A program made the position numbers and the translations under genes. DNA of 64,000 bases, taken from Deltaproteobacteria bacterium (GTDB lineage: Bacteria > Myxococcota_A > Polyangia > Polyangiales > Ga0077539). This document shows, in pieces, positions 44,405-52,883 of the stretch. Every line of letters begins with the position of its first letter. Position 1 is the first letter of the stretch. The notes beneath the pieces are model-generated. The model was not told the origin of the DNA. It searched no databases and was given only the letters and a program-made list of their open reading frames with translations. The stretch is taken from assembly GCA_016218725.1 (NCBI GenBank), contig JACRDB010000066.1, positions 248,001 through 312,000 of the forward strand, written 5' to 3'.

Positions 44405-45733
44405 ATGAGCGGTTGCGTGCTCTGGGTGGGGGCCTCCGGGGGTCTCTCGGCGCGCATCCTCGGCGCCCTGGAGGGGGTCTCCGTGGTGCGCCCGGGCGCC
44501 GACGGCGCCGCCGGAGCGCGCTGCGCGGTGGTGGTGCACGAGCCCCCGGCGCATGATGGCCTGGGCTGGACGGCGGCGAGGACCGAGCCGCGGGTCCCGG
44601 TGGTGCTGGTGAGCGCGGAGCCCTCCCTCGACGAGGCCGCCCGCGCGGTGGCCCTGGGCGTAGAGGCCTACCTCGGCCCCGAGACGGAGCCCCGGGCGCT
44701 GCTCGCGGCGGTGGAGCGGGCCCGGAGCCGCCGCGAGGCGCTCCGGGGAGAGACCCTGGGCGCCCTGGCCGCGCCGGTGCGGGACGCGGTGCTGGGACAC
44801 GGCCCGGCGATCGTGAAGCTCTTCGGTGCGGTGGCCCGCGCGGCGGCGTCGGGCGCCCCGGTGCTCATCCGCGGCGAGACGGGCGTCGGCAAGGAGTGGG
44901 TGGCGCGGGCGATCCATCGGTACTCCGCGCGAGGCACCGGCCCCTTCGTGGCGGTCAACTGCTCGGCGCTGCCGGAGGGCACGCTGGAGAGCGAGCTCTT
45001 CGGCCACGCCCGAGGGGGCTTCACGGGCGCCCTCGGGGCCCGCAAGGGGCTCTTCCAGACGGCCCACGGAGGCACGGTCTTCCTGGACGAGATGGGCGAG
45101 CTCTCCCACCGGGTCCAGGCGGAGCTCCTCCGGGTGCTCCAGGAGGGCGAGGTGAGGCCCGTAGGCTCCGACGAGGCCCTCACGGTGGATGTCCGGGTGC
45201 TCTGCGCCACGCACCGCGACGTGGACGCCCAGGTGTCCTCCGGGCGCCTCCGGGAGGACCTGCTCTTCCGCCTCCGGGTGCTGGACCTGGAGGTGCCGCC
45301 GCTGCGCGCCCGTCGTGAAGACATCCCGCTCCTCGCGCGGCACTTCCTGGCGCTGGCCCCAGGGCCCGTGCCCCCCTCGCAGCGCGCCCTCGCGCCGGAG
45401 ACCCTCGCGGCGCTCCAGCGCCGCGCGTGGCCTGGGAACGTGCGCGAGCTCCAGGCGGTCATCGCGCGGGCCGCGGCCCTGAGCCCCGGCGCGGTGCTCC
45501 TGCCCGAAGACCTCGAGGAGCCCGCCGAGGGCCCTCCGGGGAGCCTCGAGGACCACCTCGACGCCCTCTGGGCGCAGCTCCTGCCGGGAGGCGTCCCGAC
45601 CCTCGCGGCCGTCCAGCGCAGCCTCCTGCGCGCCGTGACGCGTCACCTCGGAGGCAACAAGAGCCAGGCCGCCCTGCGCCTCGGGATCGACCGCAAGACC
45701 CTCCGGAGAGCCCTCGATCCCGACGAGGAGTAG
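44405..45733 (+). CDS. NtrC-family sigma54 activator with degenerate receiver
   Basis: About 442 residues from the ATG at 44405; a longer frame would cross the operator repeats. The N-terminal ~110 residues keep receiver spacing (VVVHEPPAHDGLG, PVVLVSAEPSLDEAARAVALGVEAYLG) but lack a clear phospho-Asp and the conserved Lys, so it is a pseudo-receiver. AAA+ motifs: Walker A GETGVGKEWVARAI, a variant sigma54 loop GGFTGA (GAFTGA in most), Walker B GTVFLDEMGEL. The C-terminal Fis HTH is LGGNKSQAALRLGIDRKTLRRAL. The altered loop may change sigma54 contact or ATPase coupling. Confidence 0.9.
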   Translation: MSGCVLWVGASGGLSARILGALEGVSVVRPGADGAAGARCAVVVHEPPAHDGLGWTAARTEPRVPVVLVSAEPSLDEAARAVALGVEAYLGPETEPRALLAAVERARSRREALRGETLGALAAPVRDAVLGHGPAIVKLFGAVARAAASGAPVLIRGETGVGKEWVARAIHRYSARGTGPFVAVNCSALPEGTLESELFGHARGGFTGALGARKGLFQTAHGGTVFLDEMGELSHRVQAELLRVLQEGEVRPVGSDEALTVDVRVLCATHRDVDAQVSSGRLREDLLFRLRVLDLEVPPLRARREDIPLLARHFLALAPGPVPPSQRALAPETLAALQRRAWPGNVRELQAVIARAAALSPGAVLLPEDLEEPAEGPPGSLEDHLDALWAQLLPGGVPTLAAVQRSLLRAVTRHLGGNKSQAALRLGIDRKTLRRALDPDEE

Positions 45734-45755
45734 GTGAGTGTAGGGAAATGCAGGT

Positions 45756-47267
45756 CTAGCGCCTGGGCACGCCCGCGTCCATGGCGCTGGTGGCGTCTGT
45801 GGCGGGGCTTGCGTCGCGGGTCCCGGCGTCCGTGAGGTAGCCCGCGTCGCCGGTGGCGAGGGGCACGAGGGAGGGCCTCACGCCGAGGGCCCGGAGCCCC
45901 TGGTGGGCGTGATCCACGGAGAGGAAGAGCACCCGGGCGGCCTCGCCGGGCGCATGGAACCCGGAGGAGTTCTCCGCCTCGATGAAGTCCAGGAGGAACT
46001 GGGCGCGGAGCTGCTCGCGCCGGGGGCCCTCGAGCTGGGTGTCCGTGGCGCCGGCGGCGCGGGCCGCGCCGATGCCGTGGATCAGCTCGATGACGACCTC
46101 CATCGCGCGGTCGCGCAGGCCGTGGGTGCGGTCCTGGATGGCCTCGGCGCGCCCTCGGAGCTCCGCCTCGCTGACGCGGTGGCAGGTCTGGCAGGCGTTG
46201 GCGATGTTCAGGAGCGGGCTGCGGACGTGGTGGTCGGTGATCTTCAGGCCGCCCTCACGCAGGTACGGCATATGGCAGTCGGTGCAGGACACGCCGGCCC
46301 TGGCGTGGATGCCCTGGTTGTAGAGCTCGAACTCCGGGTGCTGGGCCTTCAAGACCCGCGCGCCGGACTCCGCGTGGGTCCAGTCGCGGTGCCCGTCGCG
46401 CTCGTAGTAAGCCAGGATCTCGTCGGCCCGCAGGCCCCCGGCCCAGGGGTAGGTCAGGCGCTTCTCGGGTCCGCGGAAGTAGTACTCCACGTGGCACTGG
46501 CCGCACACAAACGACCGGAGCTCCTGGTGCGTGGCGTCGCGGTTGGGGTCGTAGTCCGGGCGCCCCCGGGCGGCCATGTACCCCCGCATCCCTTCGATGA
46601 AGGCCGGGCGCGTCACCCTCAGGGCCATGGTGGCGGGGTCGTGGCAGTCGATGCATGCCACCGGGTGCCTCACGTTGCTCCTCGCCTCGGCGTAGGGCAT
46701 GTGGTTCAGCGCCTCGAAGCCCCGGGTGATGTCCCCGCCCCCCAGGCGGCGGTACGCCGTCCACGTGGAGGCGTGGCAGTGGATGCACGTGCCGGGCTGA
46801 CGCACCACGTCCTGGCGCCGGGTGTTCTCCTGGTCCGTGAGCATGTACGCGTGGCCTCGCTCCTCGCGGAAGTCCACGGCGAAGGCGTACCCGGCCCAGA
46901 GGGTGCGCAGGCTCGGGTCCTCCTCCAGGCGGCTCTGGGAGACCACCCCGCGGGGGTCCCGCACCGTGGGCGCGCGGCGCATGGCCTCGCTGCCGCCCCA
47001 GCGCGTGCGCTCCATGTCCACGGTGCGGCGGTAGCGGTCGTACTGCAAGGGGAAATTGCGCCCCCAGACGGCGGGGTCGTCGGTGTCCTCGTTGAGCTCC
47101 ACCACGCGGAAGAACGGGTTCCTCGCCTCCGTGCGCCGCTCAAACACGTTGACCAGCAGGCCCACCAGGAGCGCCGAGCCCAGCGCGGCGGCGGCGGCCA
47201 CCGCCGCCAGGCGCCGGGTGCTGTAGGTCTTCTTCGGGCTCGCTTCGGGTTCTTGCTTCTCGCTCAT
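45756..47267 (-). CDS. nrfA: Ammonia-forming cytochrome c nitrite reductase catalytic subunit
   Basis: 503 residues from the ATG at 47267. Five haem c attachment sites: CIHCH, CIDCH, CGQCH, CTDCH, CQTCH. NrfA reduces nitrite to ammonium with six electrons in the periplasm. The first (active-site) haem uses CxxCH instead of the classical CxxCK; CxxCH-type NrfA is a known variant. Other family markers: CIDCHDPATMALRVTRPAF, VEYYF near the active-site Tyr, the GVSCTDCHMPY segment and ITDHHVRSPL. An N-terminal TM anchor (RLAAVAAAAALGSALLVGLLVNVF) replaces a cleaved signal. A low-complexity ~30-residue C-terminal tail is unusual. It follows nrfH by 19 bp on the same strand. Confidence 0.93.
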   Translation of the reverse strand: MSEKQEPEASPKKTYSTRRLAAVAAAAALGSALLVGLLVNVFERRTEARNPFFRVVELNEDTDDPAVWGRNFPLQYDRYRRTVDMERTRWGGSEAMRRAPTVRDPRGVVSQSRLEEDPSLRTLWAGYAFAVDFREERGHAYMLTDQENTRRQDVVRQPGTCIHCHASTWTAYRRLGGGDITRGFEALNHMPYAEARSNVRHPVACIDCHDPATMALRVTRPAFIEGMRGYMAARGRPDYDPNRDATHQELRSFVCGQCHVEYYFRGPEKRLTYPWAGGLRADEILAYYERDGHRDWTHAESGARVLKAQHPEFELYNQGIHARAGVSCTDCHMPYLREGGLKITDHHVRSPLLNIANACQTCHRVSEAELRGRAEAIQDRTHGLRDRAMEVVIELIHGIGAARAAGATDTQLEGPRREQLRAQFLLDFIEAENSSGFHAPGEAARVLFLSVDHAHQGLRALGVRPSLVPLATGDAGYLTDAGTRDASPATDATSAMDAGVPRR

Positions 47268-47286
47268 GGCGCTGGCCTCGTGTCCT

Positions 47287-47793
47287 TCAATGGAGGTGCC
47301 CGACGCTGCGGTGGCACCGTATGCAGGAGACGCGCTCATCGCCCCGGGGCACCGGCCCCGCGCGGTGCGTCTCGATGGCGTCCACCACGGCCCCGTGGCA
47401 CCCCCGGCAGGCTCCCTCGGTGACCCGCTGGTTCAGGGGCGTGCTGGCGATGGGCTCGTGGAAGCGCCCCGTGGTGAACGCCCAGGAGTGGCGGAACCCG
47501 TTGAGGGCCTTGATCGCCAGCTTGGGCACCAGCCCCCGCGGGGCGTGGCAGTCGTTGCAGGTGGCCACCGCGTGGTGGCTCCCGCGGCGCCAGCCCTCGA
47601 ACTGCTCGCGCATCACGTGGCAGTTGGCGCACGCCGCCGGGTCGTTGGTGAGGTACGCCCCGCCGCGGGCGTACATGAACGTATACCCGCCCACACCGAC
47701 AAAGAGCCCCGCCAGGAGGGCCGCCGCGAGCACCAGCCTCGCCCGCAGCAGGGCCACCCAGCGCCTGGAGGGCGTCTTCTCCGCGGCCGGCAT
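47287..47793 (-). CDS. nrfH: NrfH-type tetrahaem cytochrome c (quinol oxidase subunit)
   Basis: 168 residues. N-terminal TM anchor (VLAAALLAGLFVGVGGYTFMYA) and four CxxCH sites: CANCHVM (first haem with distal Met, as in NrfH), CNDCH, CRGCH, CIRCH. NapC/NirT-family protein that takes electrons from the menaquinol pool and passes them to NrfA. Immediately upstream of nrfA, so together they encode respiratory nitrite ammonification. Confidence 0.93.
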   Translation of the reverse strand: MPAAEKTPSRRWVALLRARLVLAAALLAGLFVGVGGYTFMYARGGAYLTNDPAACANCHVMREQFEGWRRGSHHAVATCNDCHAPRGLVPKLAIKALNGFRHSWAFTTGRFHEPIASTPLNQRVTEGACRGCHGAVVDAIETHRAGPVPRGDERVSCIRCHRSVGHLH

Positions 47794-47868
47794 CAGCGCG
47801 ATCTAGAGGTCCTGCCCGGCGCGCCGACAAGCGAAATGCACCGTAAAAGCGCGCGCACGCGCTGCGCG

Positions 47869-49461
47869 TCAGCGCGGGGCGATGGCCTGGAAGGTGACCT
47901 TCGGGTTGTCCCGCTCGGCGACGCCGAGCTGCCACTCGGACTTGAAGAGCACCACCAGGCGCTTGTCGCGGTCCAGGACGCCGGCGCCGTAGCCTCGGCC
48001 CTCGAGGGCGTCGAGGGTGGCGCCGTCCCCGGTGACCCAGCGGGCGTGGCTGTAGGGCAGGGTCTCCAGGAGCACCTCGGAGCCGTACTCGTCCTTGAGG
48101 CGGTGCTCCAGGACCTCGAACTGGAGCTGCCCCACGACGCCCACGATGGGCACCTGCTCGTTGCCGGGCTGCGTAAAGAGCTGCACGGCGCCCTCCTCCA
48201 CGAGCTGCGACACCCCCGCCACGAACTGCTTGCGCCGCGAAGGGTCCTTGGGCCTGAGCCGCGCGAAGTGCTCGGGCGAGAACCTGGGCACGGCGTCGAA
48301 CTCGAAGGGCTCGCCGGTGCAGAGCGTGTCCCCGATGCGGAACATCCCCGGGTCGAAGATGCCCAGGACGTCCCCGGGCCAGGCCTCGTCCACCAGCGTG
48401 CGCTCCTGGGCGAAGACCTGCTGCGGGCGCGAGAGCCTCACCTCGCGCCCCAGGCGCACGTGGCGCACCCACATGCCGCCCTGGAAGCGCCCGGAGCACA
48501 CGCGCAGGAAGGCCACCCGGTCGCGGTGGGCGCGGTCCATGTTGGCCTGGACCTTGAAAATGAAGGCCGTGAACGCCGGGTCCGTGGTGGCGATGAGGCC
48601 CCGGGAGCCCGCCCTTGGCAGGGGCTCCGGGGCCAGGCGGTGGAAGCGCCGCAGGAAGGGCTCCACGCCGAAGTTGGTCATGGCGCTGCCGAAGAACACC
48701 GGGGTCTGGGCCCCGGCCCGGAAGGCTTCCACGGAGAAGCTGTCCCCGGCGCCCTCGAGGAGCTCCACCTCGTCGCGGAACATGCGGTAGAGGCCCTCGC
48801 CCACGAGCTCCGGGAGCTGTGGGTCCTCCAGGGGCAGGGCGCGGGCGGCCACGGCGCTCTCGCCGTGGTCGTGGGCGCGGGTGAAGAGCAGCACGCGGCC
48901 GGTCTCGCGCTCGTAGACGCCCTTGAAGTCCGGGCCCATGCCCAGGGGCCACTGGAGCGGCACGCACCGGATCCCGAGGACGTTCTCCACCTCGCTCAGG
49001 AGCTCGAAGGGGTCCCTCCCCGGGCGGTCGAGCTTATTGATGAAGGTCGCGATGGGCACCTTGCGCAGGCGGCACACCTCGAAGAGCTTGCGGGTCTGGG
49101 CCTCCACGCCCTTGGCGGCGTCCAGCAGCATCACGGCGCTGTCCGCCGCGGTGAGCGTGCGGTACGTGTCCTCCGAGAAGTCCTGGTGGCCCGGGGTGTC
49201 CAGGAGGTTGAAGCGCGTGCCCTCGTAGGGGAACTGCAGCACGCTGGAGGTGATGGAGATCCCGCGCTGCTTCTCGAGCTCCATCCAGTCGCTGGTGGCG
49301 TGGCGCCGCGCGCGGGCGGCGCGCACGCTCCCGGCCAGGTGGATGGCCCCGCCGTAAAGCAGGAGCTTCTCCGTCAGGGTGGTCTTCCCCGCGTCCGGGT
49401 GCGAAATGATCGCGAAGGTCCTCCGCGGGGTACGGCCATCGAGACCAGCGTCCGAGCTCAT
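47869..49461 (-). CDS. prfC: Peptide chain release factor 3
   Basis: 530 residues. Translation GTPase that removes RF1/RF2 from the ribosome. Motifs: SHPDAGKTTLTEKLL (G1), RGISITSSV (G2), DTPGHQDF (G3), NKLDRPGRDP (G4); the domain-II/III part and the RF3-specific C-terminus (GYGAGVLDRDKRLVVLFKSEWQL) are complete. Length matches the family. Confidence 0.96.
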   Translation of the reverse strand: MSSDAGLDGRTPRRTFAIISHPDAGKTTLTEKLLLYGGAIHLAGSVRAARARRHATSDWMELEKQRGISITSSVLQFPYEGTRFNLLDTPGHQDFSEDTYRTLTAADSAVMLLDAAKGVEAQTRKLFEVCRLRKVPIATFINKLDRPGRDPFELLSEVENVLGIRCVPLQWPLGMGPDFKGVYERETGRVLLFTRAHDHGESAVAARALPLEDPQLPELVGEGLYRMFRDEVELLEGAGDSFSVEAFRAGAQTPVFFGSAMTNFGVEPFLRRFHRLAPEPLPRAGSRGLIATTDPAFTAFIFKVQANMDRAHRDRVAFLRVCSGRFQGGMWVRHVRLGREVRLSRPQQVFAQERTLVDEAWPGDVLGIFDPGMFRIGDTLCTGEPFEFDAVPRFSPEHFARLRPKDPSRRKQFVAGVSQLVEEGAVQLFTQPGNEQVPIVGVVGQLQFEVLEHRLKDEYGSEVLLETLPYSHARWVTGDGATLDALEGRGYGAGVLDRDKRLVVLFKSEWQLGVAERDNPKVTFQAIAPR

Positions 49462-49526
49462 GCGTGCCCCGGGCGGTTAGCGCGCCCGCACCCCTCCCGT
49501 CAATGTGCGCACGCCGGGGGGCCCCG

Positions 49527-51077
49527 TCAACCGCCGGGGACGGGGATGCCCGCCTGGAGCATCACCGTGCGCATCTCCACCTTGTTCAGGGCGCGGAACC
49601 ACGCCTCCCGGGCGTCGATTTTTCCGGTCTTGACCAGGTCGCAGAGGGCGTCGTTGAGGGTCATCATCCCGATGTTGCGCGCGGTCTGCATGACCCCGGG
49701 GAGCTGGTAGGTCTTGCCCTCGCGGATCATGTTGGACACCGCCGACGTACAGAGGAGAATCTCGTAGGCCGCCACCCGGCCGCCGCTCAGGCGCTTGCAG
49801 AGGGTCTGGGCGATCACGGCCTTGAGGCTCTCGGCGAGCATCATTCGGATCTGCGCCTGACGGTCCGCGGAGAACTGGTCAATGATCCGGTCTACGGTGG
49901 AGGGCGCCGTGCGGGTGTGCAGCGTGCCGAACACCAGGTGCCCGGTCTCCGCCGTCTCGATGGCGATGGCCACGGTCTCCAGGTCCCGCATCTCGCCCAC
50001 CAGCACAATGTCCGGGTCCTCGCGCAGGGCCGCGCGGAGGGCGTCCTTGAAGCTGTCCGTGTGGACCCGCACCTCGCGCTGGTTGACCAGGCACTTGCGG
50101 TTCCGGTGCACGAACTCGATGGGGTCCTCGATGGTGATGATGTGGTCCTTGCGCGTGGCGTTGATGCGGTCCACCAGGGACGCCAGCGTGGTGCTCTTGC
50201 CGCTGCCCGTGGGGCCCGTGACCAGCACCAGGCCCTTGGAGAGGTTGCACAGGTCCAGCACGTGCTTGGACAGCCCCAGCTCCTCCGCGGGCACGATCTC
50301 GAAGGGGATGCGCCGAAAGACCGCCCCGGGACCCCGGCGGTCCACGAAGGCGTTGGCCCGGAAGCGCGACACGCCTGGGAGCTCGTAGGCGTAGTCCGCG
50401 TCGTTCTCAGCCTCGTACTGCCGGCGGATGTGCGCGGGCATGGTCGGGAGGATCAGCGCGCGCAGAGCCTCCGGGGAGAGCGCCCCGGCGCCCTCCTCCA
50501 GGGGCTTGATCTCCCCGTGGAGGCGCATCATCGGCGGCCGCGCCGAGGAGATGTGCAGGTCGCTGGCGCCCTTCTGGGCCATGGCGCGCAGGAGCCGGTC
50601 CAGGGGCTCCGTGCCGGGATCCACCCGCGCCGCGGGCCGAGGTCCCAAGGGCACCGCCGGCGGAGGTGGTGGCGGTGGCGGCGGCGGCGGTGGCGGCGGC
50701 GCGGCGGGGGGTGGGGGCGGCGGGCCCACGGTGGCGACCTGCGCGGCCGGGGCGACGATTCCCTGAGGCACCTCGGCTTCGAGGGAGGTCAGGGTGACCT
50801 TCCAGACCCCCGCGCCGGGCTGCACGTCCACGGCCACGAGGGGGCTCTCCTCCGGGTACCGGAAGCGCTGCGGGCGGGCCGCGCGCAGCTCCACGAGGGC
50901 GCTCGCCGGGGCGACCTCCTGGATGGACGCCACGAGCAGGGCGTGCTCCACGGACTGCGTGGAGCTGCGCTCGGTGCCGTTGGGCAGGACGGCCAGCACC
51001 GGGCCGTTGGACGTGAGCACCAGCGCCCTGGCGTCCATGCGCAGGAGCTGCGCCACGAAGCGGTCGAACTGCTTCAC
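49527..51077 (-). CDS. PilT-type retraction ATPase with N-terminal extension (copy 2)
   Basis: 516 residues. The C-terminal ~350 residues are a PilT/PilU-type hexameric ATPase: QKGASDLHISSARPP, Walker A VTGPTGSGKSTTLASL, Asp box IEDPIEF, Walker B VLVGEMRDLET and His box TGHLVFGTLHTRTAPST, with the retraction motif QTLCKRLSGG. Uncommonly, a ~110-residue alpha/beta N-terminal extension and a polyproline linker (13-14 Pro in a row) precede it. It follows the paralogue by a 4-bp ATGA overlap. Likely drives type IV pilus retraction (S-motility) or modulates the partner. Confidence 0.9.
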   Translation of the reverse strand: MKQFDRFVAQLLRMDARALVLTSNGPVLAVLPNGTERSSTQSVEHALLVASIQEVAPASALVELRAARPQRFRYPEESPLVAVDVQPGAGVWKVTLTSLEAEVPQGIVAPAAQVATVGPPPPPPAAPPPPPPPPPPPPPPAVPLGPRPAARVDPGTEPLDRLLRAMAQKGASDLHISSARPPMMRLHGEIKPLEEGAGALSPEALRALILPTMPAHIRRQYEAENDADYAYELPGVSRFRANAFVDRRGPGAVFRRIPFEIVPAEELGLSKHVLDLCNLSKGLVLVTGPTGSGKSTTLASLVDRINATRKDHIITIEDPIEFVHRNRKCLVNQREVRVHTDSFKDALRAALREDPDIVLVGEMRDLETVAIAIETAETGHLVFGTLHTRTAPSTVDRIIDQFSADRQAQIRMMLAESLKAVIAQTLCKRLSGGRVAAYEILLCTSAVSNMIREGKTYQLPGVMQTARNIGMMTLNDALCDLVKTGKIDAREAWFRALNKVEMRTVMLQAGIPVPGG

Positions 51078-52678
51078 TCGGGCACCTGCAGCCCGTGGTT
51101 TCCGAGCATCGCGCGGAACTCGGACTTGTTCACGGCCTTGATGTAGGCCTCGCGGACCTCGATGCGGTTGCCCAGGACGTGCTCCAAGAGCGCGTCGTTG
51201 AGGGTGACCATCCCGATGCCGCGGTTTGACTGCATGAGCCCATAGAGCTGGAAGGTCTTTGCCTCGCGGATCATGTTGGCCACCGCGGTGGTGCCGAGGA
51301 GCACCTCGAAGACGCCCACGCGGCCGCCGCCGACGCGCTTGCAGAGGGTCTGGGCGATCACGCCCTTGAGGCTCTCGCTGAGCATGGTGCGGATCTGCGC
51401 CTGGCGGTCCGCGGGGAACTGGTCAATGATCCGGTCCACGGTGGAGGGCGCCGTGCTGGTGTGCAGCGTGCCGAAGACCAGGTGCCCGGTCTCCGCCGTC
51501 TCGATGGCGATCTCCACGGTCTCCAGGTCGCGCATCTCGCCCACCAGCACGATGTCCGGGTCCTGCCGCAGGGCGGCTCGCAGCGCCTGGCGGAAGCCGT
51601 CGGTGTGGACGCGCACCTCGCGCTGGTTCACCAGGCAGCGCTTGTCCTGGTGCACGAACTCGATGGGGTCCTCGATGGTGATGATGTGGTCGTCACGGGT
51701 GCTGTTGATGCGGTCCACCATGGAGGCCAGGGTGGTGCTCTTGCCGCTGCCCGTGGGGCCCGTGACGAGCACCAGGCCCTTGGACAGGTTGCAGAGCTCC
51801 AGCACTTCCTGGGACAGCCCGAGCTTCTCCGGCGGCACGATCTCGAAGGGGATGCGCCGGAACACCGCCCCGGTGCCGTTGCGGTCCACGAAGAGGTTCA
51901 CCCGAAAGCGCGCGAGGCCCGGGACCTCGTAGGCGTAGTCCGTGTCCTTGCGGCGGTCGAACTCCTCGCGGTTTCGCGCGGGGATCGTGGGCGCCAGGAG
52001 CACCCTCAGGGCGTCGTCCGTGAGGCCGGCGCTGTCCTCCAGCTTGAGCACCTCACCGTGGAGCCTCACCAGGGGCGGGCAGCCCGTGGACAAGTGCAGG
52101 TCGCTGGCGCCCTTTTGTGCCATCAAGCGCAGGAGCCGGTCGATGCGGCCGCTGTCCGCCGACGGCCGCTGCACGGCCTCGGCGGCGCGGCCGCCGAGCT
52201 CGCGCGCCAGGGAGGGCACCGGCCCCGCGGGCCCCGCGGGCGGCTCCGGGGGCGGCATGCTCCGCCGCTCCACGAGGTTCGACAGCCCCCCGAGCGCCCC
52301 GAGCCCCAGGCGCTCGGGCGGGGGATTGTCCTCGACGCGCGGGACATGCCCCGGCGACACGCTCTGACCGATGGTGGGCGAGCCCGAACGATGGATCACC
52401 ACCCGCCAGGCCCCTGGGGCGGGCTGCACCTCCACCAGCGTGGCGACCTCGCCGCCGTCGTAGTTGAAGCGGGTGGGGCGCGAGGCCCGGAGGTCCGCCA
52501 GGGCCATGGGCGTGGCGATCTCCTGGATCATCGCCGCCACGCTCGGGTGGTCGAGCACCTGGTTCGAGGTGCGATCCCCCTTTGCGATCCGCGCCACCAC
52601 CGGGGCATTGGAGGCCACCACCAGCGCGTCGGCGCCCAGCTTGAGGAGGTGCGAGATGAGCTTGTCGATCGTCTTCAT
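51074..52678 (-). CDS. PilT-type retraction ATPase with N-terminal extension (copy 1)
   Basis: 534 residues from the ATG at 52678. Same layout as the downstream paralogue: an N-terminal extension (LISHLLKLGADALVVASNAPVV ... ALADLRASRPTRFNYDGG), a variable Pro/Gly linker, then the PilT ATPase core (QKGASDLHLSTGCPPLVRLHG, GPTGSGKST, IEDPIEFVHQDKRC, GEMRDLETVEIAIETAETGHLVFG). The extensions of the two copies are related but far more diverged than the cores. Translationally coupled to copy 2. Paired PilT/PilU-like ATPases are common, but the shared N-terminal domain is not part of standard PilT. Confidence 0.9.
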   Translation of the reverse strand: MKTIDKLISHLLKLGADALVVASNAPVVARIAKGDRTSNQVLDHPSVAAMIQEIATPMALADLRASRPTRFNYDGGEVATLVEVQPAPGAWRVVIHRSGSPTIGQSVSPGHVPRVEDNPPPERLGLGALGGLSNLVERRSMPPPEPPAGPAGPVPSLARELGGRAAEAVQRPSADSGRIDRLLRLMAQKGASDLHLSTGCPPLVRLHGEVLKLEDSAGLTDDALRVLLAPTIPARNREEFDRRKDTDYAYEVPGLARFRVNLFVDRNGTGAVFRRIPFEIVPPEKLGLSQEVLELCNLSKGLVLVTGPTGSGKSTTLASMVDRINSTRDDHIITIEDPIEFVHQDKRCLVNQREVRVHTDGFRQALRAALRQDPDIVLVGEMRDLETVEIAIETAETGHLVFGTLHTSTAPSTVDRIIDQFPADRQAQIRTMLSESLKGVIAQTLCKRVGGGRVGVFEVLLGTTAVANMIREAKTFQLYGLMQSNRGIGMVTLNDALLEHVLGNRIEVREAYIKAVNKSEFRAMLGNHGLQVPE

Positions 52679-52883
52679 GCCCACCAATGAACCCGCCGGG
52701 ATCACCGACGGACCGCACCTTACACCCTTTTCCACGCCGCCGTGCGCAAAGAGTGTACACCCCGCTCAGGGCGTCGCCCGCAGCGCCACCTGGACCGCGT
52801 CCGGCTTGCGGTACACACGGGCTTCCGGGCGGAGTCAAGGCGCTCTTCGGAGCACCCCTCGGAGGCCAGAAACCACGGCGCCT

